A stretch of 64,000 bases of DNA from the NCBI GenBank assembly GCA_016709845.1, contig JADJMA010000006.1, positions 1 to 64,000 of the forward strand, written 5' to 3'. The notes beneath the pieces are model-generated. The model was not told the DNA's origin. It ran no database searches and saw only the letters and a list, made by a program, of their open reading frames with translations. Below are positions 40,172-52,200 of this stretch, in pieces. How positions within the stretch are numbered: the stretch's first letter is position 1; each line of letters starts with the position of its first letter. Both the position numbers and the translations under genes were made by a program. Origin of the DNA: Flammeovirgaceae bacterium (GTDB taxonomy: Bacteria; Bacteroidota; Bacteroidia; Cytophagales; Cyclobacteriaceae).

Positions 40172-41197
40172 ATGCCAATGAAATTTATTGTTCCATGCAT
40201 TTACATAATCCTGTTTCTCTTCACTTTCAGTTGTCAGAATTCTATGATTAAAAAATTTGAATGGTATCCTTCGGAATGTGCCCCAGAACTATATCCGATA
40301 AATATTGTTTCCGCAAAGCTTATACTGAATAATTATTCTATTGTCGATGTTCCTTCAGGCAGCGATATGGCCAATGGTTGGGGAGCAATAGGTAGAACTC
40401 ATATCGTGGGCGATGACAATAAATCGTTGCCCGAATCACTTCAGGTTCTTTGGTTTTCTTATGTTGAAAATGAATTTTACCAAGGAGATTTTGTGTTGCC
40501 AAAAGACTCGCTCACAAAACTTTTTAACGAAGGCTTTATTGACCCTAATACCATGAAGCGCGATCATTATGATAGAATTGTAGTTGGTTTTGCACCCGGT
40601 GGGTATGTTGCCGTGTGGGCAAAGGGCGGACAAATAACTACCGAGATCGGTTTCTTCAAGGCAAAGTCTGTGGACTATGACTGGCAAAAATTTTCGTTAG
40701 GGCTGGATAAGTCAAGGGAAGATTATATTGCTTCAGCTCTTGACAATGCGCTCAATCCAGATCAAAGAAAGATTGCCGCAGTACCCTTTAGTTGGAAAGG
40801 AAAATACGAGGATGATTACAGAAAGGTGTATTCGTTATCTATTACCAACACTTTAGAAGCTCGTGTTTCCGGGGCATTGATCAGCTACTTTGATGGCTCT
40901 GCTGAATACCATGTTTCAGAAACCGCAGCCGATAGATGGAACCTTCATCAAACAATTCCGCAACGTATTGTCTGGCATTGGACGAGCGATTCCCGAAAGG
41001 AACTTCAAACGGAAATAATTTTTGATGAAACAGAAATAATGGATGCCTTTAAAAAACTTAATAGTGAGCATCCCCATGAGCCACTCGCCATGCTTACGGA
41101 AGTGGTGCCTGCCACTTATTCAGTGTCGGTTATTCTTAAAAATCGATTTGATTCTATTGTAGTGAAGCAGTGTATAATTTCCACTTACGAACAGTAG
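40172..41197 (+). CDS. DUF2931 family lipoprotein
   Basis: An intact frame of 341 residues. The signal peptide ends in LFTFSCQN, a lipobox. The mature protein opens with KFEWYPSECAPELYPINIVSAKLIL, the typical start of DUF2931, followed by a beta-rich region with GWGAIGRTHIVG, LWFSYVENEFYQGDF and IVVGFAPGGYVAVWAKG. DUF2931 proteins are widespread in Bacteroidota with no known function. The second half (SISYF/HVSETAADRWNLHQ...) looks like an added domain. The gene stands alone. Confidence 0.8.
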   Translation: MPMKFIVPCIYIILFLFTFSCQNSMIKKFEWYPSECAPELYPINIVSAKLILNNYSIVDVPSGSDMANGWGAIGRTHIVGDDNKSLPESLQVLWFSYVENEFYQGDFVLPKDSLTKLFNEGFIDPNTMKRDHYDRIVVGFAPGGYVAVWAKGGQITTEIGFFKAKSVDYDWQKFSLGLDKSREDYIASALDNALNPDQRKIAAVPFSWKGKYEDDYRKVYSLSITNTLEARVSGALISYFDGSAEYHVSETAADRWNLHQTIPQRIVWHWTSDSRKELQTEIIFDETEIMDAFKKLNSEHPHEPLAMLTEVVPATYSVSVILKNRFDSIVVKQCIISTYEQ

Positions 41198-41494
41198 AGA
41201 ATTTATTTTCATTCAGGAAGACGGCAATGTAGATAGCATCATTAGATCAGTAGGTTGGTGTCCCAGCAAATTCTTCCAGCCTGATAGTAAGGGAAACAAG
41301 TATAGAAAGGTCATTTTTATTATGGTTGATTCAAGTGTAGACCTATGCCACTGTATTTTGCGGGAATTCTTTTCCCAATTTTTTATGTCCGTATCCTAAA
41401 GAAACTAAAAAAGAAGTGAATTGCAGTTGATAAAGATGGAGGGAAGAGGCAACTTTTCACTAACACCAGGTTGTAACCATAAACCTACCAAGTC
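41198..41494. other. Gap of ~300 bp without a recognised gene
   Basis: I see only a 24-codon frame (41345-41419, MPLYFAGILFPIFYVRILKKLKKK), a hydrophobic stretch with a basic tail that could be a tiny membrane peptide or chance, and scattered coding-like bits upstream. No hairpin or repeat stands out. Confidence 0.35.
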
Positions 41495-41760
41495 ATGACT
41501 AAAAGAGTATTGAAGAAACGCGTGTTGAACAAGCCGAATTGAAAATAAAACAAGTTGAAGCACTGATCGGCCAAACAAAAATCTCTATCAATGAATCTCA
41601 AAGGATTACGTTACGTGCAGTGCATGAGCAACTCAAAAAGCTTTACATGAAGATTCAGAATGCTTTTGATAGTGAAGAAACGGTAAGGTTGGTGAATGAA
41701 TATTGCCAACGCCAGGAGTACATCGCTGATAGTCTAAGTATGGAATTAGGACTTATTTGA
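41495..41760 (+). CDS. Small helical (coiled-coil-like) hypothetical protein, one frameshift
   Basis: ATG at 41495 then a shift within aaaagag gives a reading SIEETRVEQAELKIKQVEALIGQ and on through RAVHEQLKKLYMKIQNAFDSEETVRLVNEYCQRQEYIADSL, ending at 41760. About 88 residues, nearly all helical and highly charged, with no membrane segment. It shares its last 15 bases with the convergent aminotransferase gene. I do not recognise the family. Confidence 0.5.
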
Positions 41761-42817
41761 CGGATTATAAATAAGAAACGAGAAACTTCTGAAGTTTTCT
41801 GATCTCTGCTTTTTAATCGCAGGAAAATTAGCAATTCGAAACGTATCGTTCTTTAACTCTCCATAGCCATTGCCTACTAAAAGGCCCTTTGTTTTTGCGT
41901 GTATTTTAATTTCTTCAATTAGCTCGGGTTTGGCGGTTAAGGTAAGTACGGTTAACGATCGCACGCCTTGATTTTTAATGTGAAGCTTTATGTTTTTTGA
42001 TCCTCGAAAGAACTTTTGCCACGCTTCCGATCGTAATTTTATTTTTTGATGAGTCTGTTCAATGGATTTTCTTTTTTTTAATACCCGCATGAGTAAATAA
42101 ATTCCCAATACATTAGGGGTATAAGGAGTTTGCCATTTATCCATCATCTCATTGATAAAGGATAAACTATTATAATGATTCTTCGTTTTTGGAGTGCCAT
42201 ATACTGGATGGCCTGCGGGGAACAAACCATAATCGCCAACCCTGCGGGTAAACCAAAACATTTCTGAACAGAGGCGAACCAAATGTCTGCCGATTTAAAA
42301 TTAAGCTCTATGCCCGCCATGGAAGAAGTGCGTCTACCCCTAATAGGGCGTGTGGACTTTTTCTTTTAATAGAAGCAATAATAGAATTGTTAACTTCTGT
42401 ACCATTGCTGGTCTCATTTTGAGTAAGGCATATTACCTCTTGATTCGTCAGCGGAAGATTTTTGATATCAAGTTTACTTTCAGCCTTGAATGGAAAAGCC
42501 TGAGCACCAGGAACGAGCCGCTCAGTGTAGTCAAACCATTTTTCGCCAAAGGCACCATTATAAATGTGAAGGCTACTGTTCACAATAATAGACTGCGCAA
42601 CTATTTCCCAACATTCGGTAGCCGATGAGGTAAAGAAAATTTTATACGAATCGGGGATTTTAAGTTTTGATTTCAGCAGGGTTACGGTTTCTTCACACAG
42701 ATCCATAAATTCCTCGCTGCGATGGTTCATGCTGAGAACTCCCTTACTTTGTGCGTCCTTGACGTATTTTGGAATTTCGTCATAGACACGCGAGGGGCCT
42801 GGATAAAAAGAGATCAT
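41746..42817 (-). CDS. Aminotransferase class V (phosphoserine aminotransferase-like), frameshifts
   Basis: ATG at 42817 begins MISFYPGPSRVYDEIPKYV. Seen next: SMNHRSEEFMDLCEE, IFFTSSATECWEIVAQS, HIYNGAFGEKWFDY, LTQNETSNGTEV, and after a break near 42310 VDATSSMAGIELNFKSADIWFASVQKCFGLPAGLAIMV, where the Lys of SVQK should bind PLP. A further break near 42190 leads to the C-terminal domain. FxPGPS...NHRS and the SVQK site are typical of the serine aminotransferase branch (SerC or alanine:glyoxylate type); roughly 355 residues. It overlaps aroQ by four bases (ATGA), so they are coupled. Confidence 0.85.
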
Positions 42818-43233
42818 GTTTTTTGAATGTATTGAATAGCCATGGCATAACCCTCCATACCAAAACCAGTAATAAGTCCAACACATTTTGAAGTGATCAG
42901 ACTCTTGTGGCGAAATTCTTCTCTTGCGTACACGTTGCTAATATGAACTTCTATGACTGGAGTTTTAATGGCAGCGATGGCATCGTGAAGTGCAACCGAA
43001 GTGTGGGTATAAGCTCCGGCATTCAGAACGATGGCATCAACGCTAAAACCTACTTCGTGGAGCTTATTAACTAATTCTCCTTCTACATTGGATTGGTAAT
43101 AGGCTAGTTCAATTTTGGGAAATCGATTTTTAAGGGTTGCGAAATATTCTTCAAAAGTTTGATTCCCATAAGTTTCTGGCTCGCGCTTTCCCAGCAAGTT
43201 CAGATTGGGGCCGTTAATGATTTGAATTTTCAT
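42814..43233 (-). CDS. aroQ: 3-dehydroquinate dehydratase, type II
   Basis: An intact 139-residue enzyme of the shikimate pathway that dehydrates 3-dehydroquinate. Marks are IQIINGPNLNLLGKREPETYG (catalytic Tyr in the flexible loop and Arg), YYQSNVEGELVNKLHE, LNAGAYTHTSVALHDAI and VEVHISNVYAREEFRHKS (catalytic His). It forms dodecamers in known members. It is the first gene of a two-gene unit with the class V aminotransferase. aroA and aroB lie 24 kb away in the window, so the pathway genes are dispersed. Confidence 0.96.
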   Translation of the reverse strand: MKIQIINGPNLNLLGKREPETYGNQTFEEYFATLKNRFPKIELAYYQSNVEGELVNKLHEVGFSVDAIVLNAGAYTHTSVALHDAIAAIKTPVIEVHISNVYAREEFRHKSLITSKCVGLITGFGMEGYAMAIQYIQKT

Positions 43234-43346
43234 GTTTCGAAGGTACGGCCAAAATCAGTAATAGTTAAGCTTGGGCATATTTTTTTAAATGGGTTGAGAG
43301 TGGATTTTCTAATCTGAGGCATTAAAATAATTTGCACATTTGTTAT

Positions 43347-44249
43347 GTGAAGAACTGGGAGAGTCAAATTAAGCATTACCAAAATTATCTAAAGTTAGAG
43401 CGTTCGCTTTCGCCTAATTCGGTTCAGGCTTATGTACGCGATGTAGAGAAACTGGCTCAGTTTATGGAGATGAAATTTGAAGGATTGAGCCCCTTCACTA
43501 TTACTTCCAAACATCTACAGCAATTCTTGCAATACATTAGTGAGTTGGGTATGAGTGCCTTTAGCCAGGCAAGAATACTATCGGGTATTAAAGCATTTTA
43601 TAAGTATCTGCTTTTTGAAGAGCTGATAACGAAAGACCCAACGGCACTTCTGGAAGGACCCAAATTAGGGCGCAAACTTCCGGATACGCTTTCGTATGAT
43701 GAAATCGTGAACATGCTGGAGGCCATTGATTTGTCGAAACCAGAAGGTGGGCGTAACCGGCTATGCTGGAAGTGCTTTACTCGTCTGGTTTGCGCGTATC
43801 CGAGTTAGTTGAATTGAAACTGGCTAATATCTATTTTGGATCTTGGCTTTCTTCGTGTGATTGGAAAGGGGAACAAAGAGCGATTAGTTCCTATTGGTAA
43901 AGATGCGCTAAAGTATATCAAGATTTACCAGGAGGAAATCCGGATTCATGTTCCCGCTCAAAAAGGATCGGAGAGTCATGTTTTTTTAAACAGAAGAGGA
44001 AAGAAGTTGACTCGTGTGATGGTCTTTATGATTATTAAAGATCTAGCGCAAAAAATCGGGCTTCATAAAACGATCAGTCCACATACCTTTCGGCACTCTT
44101 TTGCTACACACTTGATTGAAGGTGGGGCAGACTTACGAGCCGTGCAGGAAATGCTGGGTCATGAATCGATTACCACTACTGAAATTTATACCCATTTGGA
44201 TCGGGATTATTTGCGGCAGGTGATTCAGGAGTTTCACCCACGGAGTTAA
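43347..44249 (+). CDS. xerD: Site-specific tyrosine recombinase XerD-like, one frameshift
   Basis: The start is taken as GTG at 43347 (VKNWESQIKHYQNYLKLERSLSPNSVQAYVRDV), the usual N-terminal core-binding domain. A frameshift near 43760 (ggctatgctgg) and one near 43835 separate the halves; joined, the catalytic domain shows the Arg of SGLRVSELVEL, Lys of IGKGNKERLVPI, His-x-x-Arg of SPHTFRHSFATHLIEGGADLRAVQEMLGHES and the nucleophile Tyr in TTEIYTHLDRDYL. About 300 residues, the normal length of XerC/XerD, which resolve chromosome dimers at dif. XerD is favoured over a phage integrase because no element surrounds it. Confidence 0.9.
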
Positions 44250-44268
44250 TTTTAATTACCTTTGTTAT

Positions 44269-44794
44269 ATGAAAAACAATGGTTCCTTTTCGTTTTGCTT
44301 ATTGCTTCCGTGTCATACGGTCAAGATATAAAAGTGGAGTATGATAAAAAGCTGGACTTTACTCAATTCAAAACCTTTCGCTTTGGCGAAGGTGAGGTAA
44401 TTACTCCAGAAGATCAGCAGGTGGTGAGTGAAGTGCAAATGAACAAATGGGTGAAAGCAGCGGTAAGTCGCGAACTGGAAGCCAAAGGCTTAACACGTGT
44501 TGATTCCTCAGCAGATTTGACTGTGTCTTACGCTATTGGTGCTATGGCCCGCAGCGATGCAGGTAGTGTGGGCCCTATGGGGTTAACCCCCGGATCCATG
44601 GAGAGAAATTATTCGCGCGATTATAGTCAGGGTAGCTTTGTTATAGACTTAAACAACCGCATAATGTCTTAGTTTGGCGTATCAATGCTACTTCCAGCTC
44701 AGATTTAAGGCATGGCGAAGATGTAATAAGCGAAATTGTTGCCAGAGGGTTTAAAAAGTTTGGCCAGCCCGAAAAGAAGAAAAAGAAGAAGTAA
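44269..44794 (+). CDS. DUF4136 family secreted protein, two frameshifts
   Basis: ATG at 44269 with a one-base shift gives MKKQWFLFVLLIASVSYGQ, a signal peptide. The mature part reads IKVEYDKKLDFTQFKTFRF, KAAVSRELEAKGLTRVDSSADLTVSYAIGA, which is the DUF4136 pattern (envelope proteins of unknown function, often lipoproteins). A second break near 44665 leads to VWRINATSSSDL...EIVARGFKKFG and a Lys-rich end at 44794. The gene starts 20 bp after xerD and ends 11 bp before pyrD. Confidence 0.8.
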
Positions 44795-44805
44795 GATCAT
44801 TCTGC

Positions 44806-45840
44806 ATGTATCGATTTTTTGTTCGCCCTATCCTTTTTCTCTTTCCTCCCGAATTCATTCATCACATAACTTTTAACCTATTAAAGATAGGAGCAAGTAT
44901 ACCGGGTATGCTTGCACTCTTACGCAGAAGGTTTTCAATTAAAAATTCAAAACTGGAGCGAACGTTATTTGGATTAACTTTTCCAAACCCGGTTGGCCTT
45001 GCCGCAGGTTTTGACAAAATGCGTTGCTTATCGATGAGCTATCAGCCTTTGGTTTTGGTTTTATTGAAATAGGAACGCTTACTCCTAAAGCGCAATCCGG
45101 CAACGACAAACCAAGGCTTTTCCGCCTGTCGGCTGATCAAGCGCTTATTAACCGGATGGGTTTTAATAATGATGGCGTGGTGGAAGCCGTAAAACATTTA
45201 AGAAGAAGAAAATCCAAAATATTAGTAGGGGGTAACATTGGGAAAAATAAAGTGACCTCCAACGAAAAAGCTTTTGAGGATTACACCCAATGCTTCGAAG
45301 CGCTTTATCCGTATGTTGATTATTTTGTAGTGAATGTAAGCTCGCCCAATACGCCTAACCTGCGAGAGTTACAAGAAAAGGAGCCCTTGAAAAAATTATT
45401 AAGTGAAGTAAAATCGTTGAGCGAAAAAAAGGATAAACCAAAACCTGTTTTATTAAAGATTGCACCCGACCTGAGTGAATCACAATTGCACGATGTGGTC
45501 GGGATTTTATTGGAGACTAAAACCGATGGAGTGATTGCTACCAATACAACGATTTCCCGCGAAGGATTAAAAACGAATGCTCAAGCCATTGATGGTATTG
45601 GTAATGGCGGCTTAAGTGGTAAACCTTTGCACCATAGATCCACGGAAGTAATTTCATTTCTAAGAAAAGAACTGGGTAAAGACTTTCCTATCATTGGGGT
45701 AGGCGGAATTATGACGCCCGACGATGCCATAGAAAAAATAGAAGCCGGAGCTGATCTTATTCAAATTTACACAGGCTTTATTTATGAGGGGCCAGGGGTT
45801 TATCAAAAGAATAAATCAAGCCTTAGTAAATCGTCTTTAA
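44806..45840 (+). CDS. pyrD: Dihydroorotate dehydrogenase (quinone), two frameshifts
   Basis: The class 2 membrane-associated enzyme oxidises dihydroorotate to orotate with quinone. The N-terminal helix pair (YRFFVRPILFLFPPEFIHHITFNLLK) marks class 2. FMN and substrate residues follow: GLTFPNPVGLAAGFDK, FIEIGTLTPKAQSGNDKPRLFRL, NRMGFNNDG, NIGKNK, YFVVNVSSPNTPNLRELQ (catalytic Ser), LLKIAPDL, ATNTTISREGL, GGLSGKPL and IGVGGIMTPDDA. Breaks near 45020 and 45797 split the gene; after the second the natural end is GFIKRINQALVNRL at 45840 rather than the longer frame to 45869. A run of T follows the stop. Confidence 0.94.
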
Positions 45841-45897
45841 TTTTTTTTTTTCTCTTCTCCGCCCACTAAACCCTTAAGCCCTTGGCATTAAAAGGCC

Positions 45898-48178
45898 ATG
45901 GTTTCCCTTATAAATAATTATATTACTCCGAAACCTATTCTGCCAATGATTTCGTTCGGATCTAAGTTCTTACGAGTTTCCTCTTTAATAAGCGTTATTC
46001 TCCTAAGCGTTACCCTTAGTAATGCTCAAACAATTGTTAACATGCCAGATGTTACTAAGCGGCCGACCATGAGTGCCGTTAGCTTATCTACCGAGCCGCT
46101 GATTGATGGTCAGGTTATTGGAGACCCTATTTGGGAAGCGATCAAGCCGACTGATCAGATGATACAGACAAAAACCAAACGCAGGAGTGCCAGCCTCCGA
46201 AAAAGCAGAAGTGAGAATTTGTTATACGGCGACAGCACTTTATGTGTCGGTTGTATGTTACGACAGCGAACCCTCAAAGCTTGTCGTTTCGGATGCGCGT
46301 AGAGAGGCTACGCTAGATAATACGGATAGCTTTTATTTATACTCGACACATTTCATGACAATCAAAACGGTTTTATTTTTGGAACAAACCCTATCGGAAT
46401 AGAGTATGACGGCCAGGTTGACAATGAAGGCCAGGGAAACACTTCGCAAAACAGACAACAACAGGGAACTATCGGTGGCTTCAACCTAAACTGGGATGCC
46501 GCCTTTACGGTGAAGTCTTTAGTGGGTGATTTTGGCTGGAGCGCTGAGTTTGCTATTCCCTTGCGCACGCTTCGGTTTGCTTCTGGTCATGATCAGGTAT
46601 GGGGCTTTAATTACCAGCGCAACATTCGCAAAACAAATGAGATTGCTTATTGGGCGGCTTTGCCTATTCAATTCGACCTTAAGCGTCTTTCTCTGGAAGG
46701 GTCGCTTACCGGCCTTAATCTTCAAAGTCCAGGAAATTTGAAATTCATTCCTTACGTATTGGGTAAAGCCACTAAAGATTTTCAATCCCCTGATGCAGAA
46801 ACAAAATATAAACCTGCTTTTGGTGCCGATATAAAATATAGTGTTACCTCAGCTGTAACACTCGACCTTACTTACAATACCGATTTTGCGCAGGTGGAGG
46901 TTGACCAACAACAAATCAATTTGGATCGCTTCAATCTTTTCTTTCCAGAGAAGCGTCCGTTTTTTCTTGAGAATGCCGGACAATTTTCAGTGGGAAGCCC
47001 GGGCGAGGTGGATCTTTTTTTAGTCGAAGGATTGGCATCGGACCGAAAGGTGAGATTGTACCCATTATTGGAGGAGCACGTTTGTCGGGTAAGATTAATA
47101 ACACCAACATTGGACTTCTTAGCATGTTTACCGATGATGTTGAATCACTGGGAATCAAAAAGAATAATTTTAATTTAGTACGGATAAATCAACAATTAGC
47201 ACAACGCTCATCCCTCGGTGCTATCTACGTAAGTCGCAATGGTCTGGAGAGTGATAATGATTATAATAGAACGTATGGTGTTGATGGTAAGTGGGGGATA
47301 GGGAAGAAAGCTACTGTGTCTGGTTACTATGCAAATACAGATTCACCCCTCGACAGTCTTAACTCAGAATCTTTCAAATTAGCAAGCAACTATGAATGGA
47401 ATGGTCTTCGGGCCACACTTGCCTATACGCAAGTAGGTGATGGGTTTAATCCGGAAGTGGGCTATCTTTTCCGATCTGGATTTCGCAAGCCCGAAATGTT
47501 AATATTTAAACAAGTGCGAATGAACGGTAAGTACGGCTTGTTGGAACTGCGTCCACATGTAAGCTATCGGGGGTATTGGAATTTTTCAAACTTTCTGAAA
47601 CCAGTTTTCTTCATATTGATAATCATTGGGTATGGATCAATGGCTTTGAGATTGATACGGGTATAAATTTTACAACGGAAGGCGTGATTGATCCATTTCA
47701 GATTTCGGGCATAACGGTAGATCCGGGCACCTATAACCATTCAGAAGCTCAACTTGTACTGATGACCAACGCCAGTAAAATGTTTTATGTTAATGCCCGT
47801 TCTGTTATGGGCGGTTCGTTTGGTGGAACCCGATACTTAAATAGCGGAACGCTGGGTTTCCGGGTGGGCGACAAATTCAATTCAGAATATAGCGTGGCCA
47901 TCAATGATCTTAACTTACCGAATGGATCAACTGTCTCTACCCTGTTTGGTGCCCGACTTAGTTATTCCTTTACCCCGCGCATTAACTTTCAGGGCTTTGT
48001 TCAGTATAACAGCTTTGCCGAATTATGGTCGCTCAATTTGCGTTTCAGTATTTTAGAGCAGGCTAATACAGGGTTATTTATTGTCTATAATGACATCTAT
48101 ACGTATGAAGAACCTAATAATCGAAGCTTTATAATTAAGTATACCCATATGTTTGATTTATTGGGTATGAGAAAGTGA
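45898..48178 (+). CDS. DUF5916 outer-membrane protein with N-terminal CBM9-like domain, frameshifts
   Basis: A signal peptide is seen (FLRVSSLISVILLSVTLSNAQ; ATG at 45898 or 45943). The first domain is a CBM9-like beta-sandwich (PLIDGQVIGDPIWEAI, ALYVSVVCYDSEPSK, DNTDSF), then the DUF5916 barrel: GWSAEFAIPLRTLRF, WGFNYQRNIRKTNE, QVEVDQQQINLDRFNLFFPEKRPFFLENAGQFSVG and many barrel strands to FIIKYTHMFDLLG. Breaks lie near 46175, 46345, 47030 and 47585. About 755 residues. Such proteins are predicted TonB-type or porin-like outer-membrane barrels of unknown substrate, common in Bacteroidota. Confidence 0.85.
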
Positions 48179-48254
48179 TTGAAAGAAAGCTGGCGCAGAT
48201 AACAAGGACTTTTATTAAATAGATTAATCAATCATTGTTAATGGCGTATAATTC

Positions 48255-49256
48255 TTAGAAACTAGTTAAAGATTTATTTTGATGAAATGGCAACGCGTTG
48301 AATCGAATGCCAGCAGTTAATTCAAACGTAGTAAAGTTGCTGCCTACGGATGCACCTGTTGGTACTTCAAACACAAAGCCGAAACGAAATGTATCACTTA
48401 CAACCATCTGACCAAACAATCCATAGGTGTTGAAGTTTCGTGTGAGCAAACCAACTTGATAATTTTCGTGAAAGATCAATGCAGCGTTTAAATCTAACGA
48501 TGCAGGGGCACCACTCACTAATTTTACTAATGCAGAAGGACGGAGGCGCAAGCGCTCTCCAATAAAGATAAGATATGAGCCTAGCGCATAAAAATGTTGG
48601 TTGTAAATAGTGGCTTGCACACCTTTATTTTCAAAGGTGGATTTTAACAGGTTGGGAACTGAAAGTCCGATAAAATACCGATCGCTCGATAGAATCAACC
48701 CCGTCCCAAAGGTTGGTGATGATTCACTTATAGAACCTTCAAAGAGTGGATCGTCCGCATCGTACGGATTAACATTGCCGCTGGCGTTATCAACCTGGTA
48801 ATTGGCAAAGCCACCCTGCAAGCCAAACGAAAGAGTTTGCTTATCTGATACGGCAATGCGATACGCGTAGGTGGCAGAAACCTGGTTGTATTTTGTATTG
48901 CCGATTTTATCGGAGAATACAATCAACCCGGCACCCATTCGGTTGTCGGATAGCGAAATTTGACTGTTGAAATTAATTGTTTGCGGTCCGCCTTCAAGAC
49001 CGATCCATTGCTCGCGATAACTTAATGATGCAGCAAAGTTGTTGGTATAGCCTGTATAGGCTGGGTTTATGATGATCGGGTTATTTATGTATTGGGCATA
49101 GAGAGGGTCTTGTTGGGCAAATGCAAACTGGCTGCAGGTTGCGAGCCACAAGGTACAGGCTAGTTGAGTGAAACTAAGAATGTGATTTTTTTTACAGACA
49201 GTCTGAAGGCTTTGGCTTGAAGCCTGTTGCTGATTATGTTTTAAAGTGTTTTTCAT
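48255..49256 (-). CDS. PorP/SprF family type IX secretion membrane protein
   Basis: An intact frame of 333 residues. After an N-terminal signal (LACTLWLATCSQFAFAQ) the mature protein begins QQDPLYAQYINNPIIINPAYTGY, the family signature, followed by outer-membrane beta-strands (FAASLSYREQWIGLEGGPQTINFNSQISL, GAGLIVFSDKIG, VSATYAYRIAVSD, FGLQGGFANYQVD). PorP/SprF proteins anchor or help export partner surface proteins that carry type B sorting domains. Just such a protein is encoded immediately upstream on the same strand (9 bp gap), so the two form a dedicated pair. Confidence 0.95.
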   Translation of the reverse strand: MKNTLKHNQQQASSQSLQTVCKKNHILSFTQLACTLWLATCSQFAFAQQDPLYAQYINNPIIINPAYTGYTNNFAASLSYREQWIGLEGGPQTINFNSQISLSDNRMGAGLIVFSDKIGNTKYNQVSATYAYRIAVSDKQTLSFGLQGGFANYQVDNASGNVNPYDADDPLFEGSISESSPTFGTGLILSSDRYFIGLSVPNLLKSTFENKGVQATIYNQHFYALGSYLIFIGERLRLRPSALVKLVSGAPASLDLNAALIFHENYQVGLLTRNFNTYGLFGQMVVSDTFRFGFVFEVPTGASVGSNFTTFELTAGIRFNALPFHQNKSLTSF

Positions 49257-49265
49257 AATTCATTA

Positions 49266-52200
49266 CTATTTTTTCAATGAGATAAATCCTGTTTTGCTTT
49301 TACCATTCGCGTTGAAAAATATTTTGTAATAATAAGTACCGCTCGGCAACTCATTGCCTGCACTGCTGATTCCTTTGAACACTTGATTTACGTTGTCATA
49401 GTCGTCTGTTTTCCACACCTCATCACCCCAGCGATTGTAGATGGTGACTTTATTAGACTTTGTTTCGGGAAGTATACCAATGTATTGTATGTATAGCGTT
49501 TCATTTTTGTTGTCGCCATTCGGAGAAACGGCATTATAAACAGTTATCGTTCCACTTAACTCAATACTTAATTCTTGTTGTGTGCATAGCCCGGTTTGGT
49601 CGCAAATGCTTATTATGATTTTATCTGTTCCCGGAAACGGAATACCTGTATAATTGATTGTAAGTAAAAAACCATTGAGGGTAAACGATGCGCCACTGGT
49701 AAGTGTGCCTACAATTTGTAAACTACTTTCATCCAAGTCATTTTCCGAATCACTAATCAGTGTACGTAGATCTATGGTAACGGCACTTTCTATGAACGCA
49801 GTGGCTGTAATACTGGCGATGGTCGGAGCCGTGCAATTTTTGATGGTTGCGATAACTGAAGTTTTAGTGCTCTCGCACGTACCATCAAAGATTGCCGCCT
49901 GATACGTTTTATTGGCGGTGAGATTTGTAACCACATAGGAGCTGTTTACTTCACCTGTAATTAAAGTGCCACCATCATACCAACGATAATTCCCATTGAT
50001 GGTTCCTGATGCATTGAGTGTAACGGATGACCCAAAACAAACCGAAGATGGGATTGTTACAGAAGGTGCCGCGGGCAATGGAAGAACGGTAGCAAAAACT
50101 TCCGTGCGTGTGCTTTCGCATGTTCCATTAGTTATTGCAACAAAATAGGAGGTGGTGAAGCTAAGGGTAGGTGTTGTAAAGGTGTCGTTGTTGAAACCTG
50201 AAATGGCAGTTCCCCCGGTTGAAGCTGTGTACCATTTGTAATTGCCGGGTGATCCACCTGATGCATTCAGAACAATGGAAGTACCGGAGCAACCGGAGCT
50301 GTTGGTTGCGATAGGCGGGGTAGGAATCAAAACTTCTGTTGTGGTCACAGGATCTGAATCTATACTTTGGCAGCCATTCGAGTTGGTAACTTTTACTGTA
50401 AGTGTAAGGGCAGTAGAAATTATGCGAGTTTGATTGGTGTCTCCGTCTGACCACAAGTAAGAAGAACTAAGCGATGCAGAAAGCAACACGCTGCCTCCTG
50501 TACAAAAAACTTGTTGCACCCGTTATAATCGGTTTAGCAGGTAAGGCAAAAACAGATGTTGTTATCGGATCAGAGTCTATGCTTTGACAACCGCTTGCAT
50601 TGGTAACTTTTAATGTTAGCGTTAAAGAGGTAGAAATAGTTCGTGATGGATTGGTATCTCCATCCGACCACAGGTAAGAACTAAAACCAAGAGGCGCATC
50701 AAGCGTTGCGCTGCCACCGCTGCAAAAGCTTAATGATCCTACAGGTGTTATTACAGGCTTGGAAGGTGCAGGATTAATGGTGGCGGTTACCATAGTGCGT
50801 GTGCTTTCGCAACTTCCTGCTGGTTCAATAATGCTTACATAGTAATTGGTAGTTGCCGTTAACGTGGGTGTTGTAAAATTTGCTGTTGATGATAAGGATG
50901 TTCCACCGCTCGACACATCATACCAACGATATTCTTGTGTGCCAATAGCACCTGAAGCACTTAGTTCAACTGAAGAATTGGCACAGCCAGAGCCATTGGT
51001 AACACTAGGTGGCGATGGAGGCGAGCAGACAGTGAAGTTTGTTGAGGATGTTATGGTGTTACATCCAATAGTAACTTCAATAGGACCTGTAGATGCTCCA
51101 ACAGGAACAGATGTCGTTATGCTGGTAGCTGTGCTTGCTGTAACAACTGCTGTGGTGCCATCAAACTTTACAATATTATTTGCCGGTGTTGGATCAAAGT
51201 TGGTACCAGTAATGGTAACAATTGATGCTATGGAGCCTGCCGGTGTAAATGAGGAGATGTTCGGAGCATTAGCCGGATTGCACCCTAATTTGGCAACATA
51301 AAGACGTGAAATGGAAGGTGTGGAGAAAAAGTGGGATAGTGCCATACGTAGGCGAATCGGAAAATGTTCCGGTCATAAATATTTCCCCATTGCTACCTAT
51401 TTCTATACCGTGGCTAAAGTCACTCCCTGTTCCTCCCTCACTTAATGCCCACTGAAAAGTGCCGTTGAGGCTGTATTTTGCCATGAAAAAATCCCATGAC
51501 CCTGCATTATTCATTATGGTTCCTCCGAAGTTTGTTTCACCGCTGTAGTACCCACTTAAGTATAGATTATTATCTCCATCAATAGCCAAACTATTGGTAT
51601 GTTCACTTCCATTTCCTATAGATTGGGTTGTCCACAAAACATTACCAAGCGGGTCGAATTTAATTAAGTAGGTGTCCCAACCACCACTGTTAAAAAATGA
51701 AGTTCCTGCAAATGTCAAGGGAGAGAGAGAATAACCAGCTGCGTAGACATTTCCATCATTGTCTATAGTGGTTGCACTGCCTTGAGAAGAAAAACTACCC
51801 CCTCCGCCCTTTGCCCAAACCACATTTCCTGATGCATCATACTTTGCAACAAAAGTGTTTGACCAAGAGACGCCACTGAAATTATTGAGCGCAACAGCAT
51901 CAAAAGAAGCTGTTCCATAATAATACCCTGTGATATAACTTTCACCTGAAGAACTGACAGAAAGTCCAAAGGATATATCCCCATCTACGCTACTACCACC
52001 AGCTCTTTGCCCATAATAGATTGCCTGATGGGTCATACTTTGCTGTAAAGATGTCTGTTCCGCATGTGATACAGGCCGCTAGGGTTACTCCACCGAAATC
52101 AATAGACCGGGTCATGTATCCAGTAATAAAAACATTCCCTAGATCGTCAGTGTCAATGTTAGTAGTAGTGCTAGAAGCAGCTCCTGTTATAGCTGTTGCT

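Noticed and set aside
43347..44249. Tyrosine recombinase as a sign of an integrated element
   Set aside because: Length and motifs fit the chromosomal XerD type, and its neighbours are ordinary genes (DUF4136, pyrD, aroQ) with no att-like repeats seen.
49654..51301. Several plus-strand frames of 60-150 codons inside the giant surface protein gene
   Set aside because: They are antisense shadows of Thr/Ser/Val-rich Ig-like domains and lack start signals and sensible composition.
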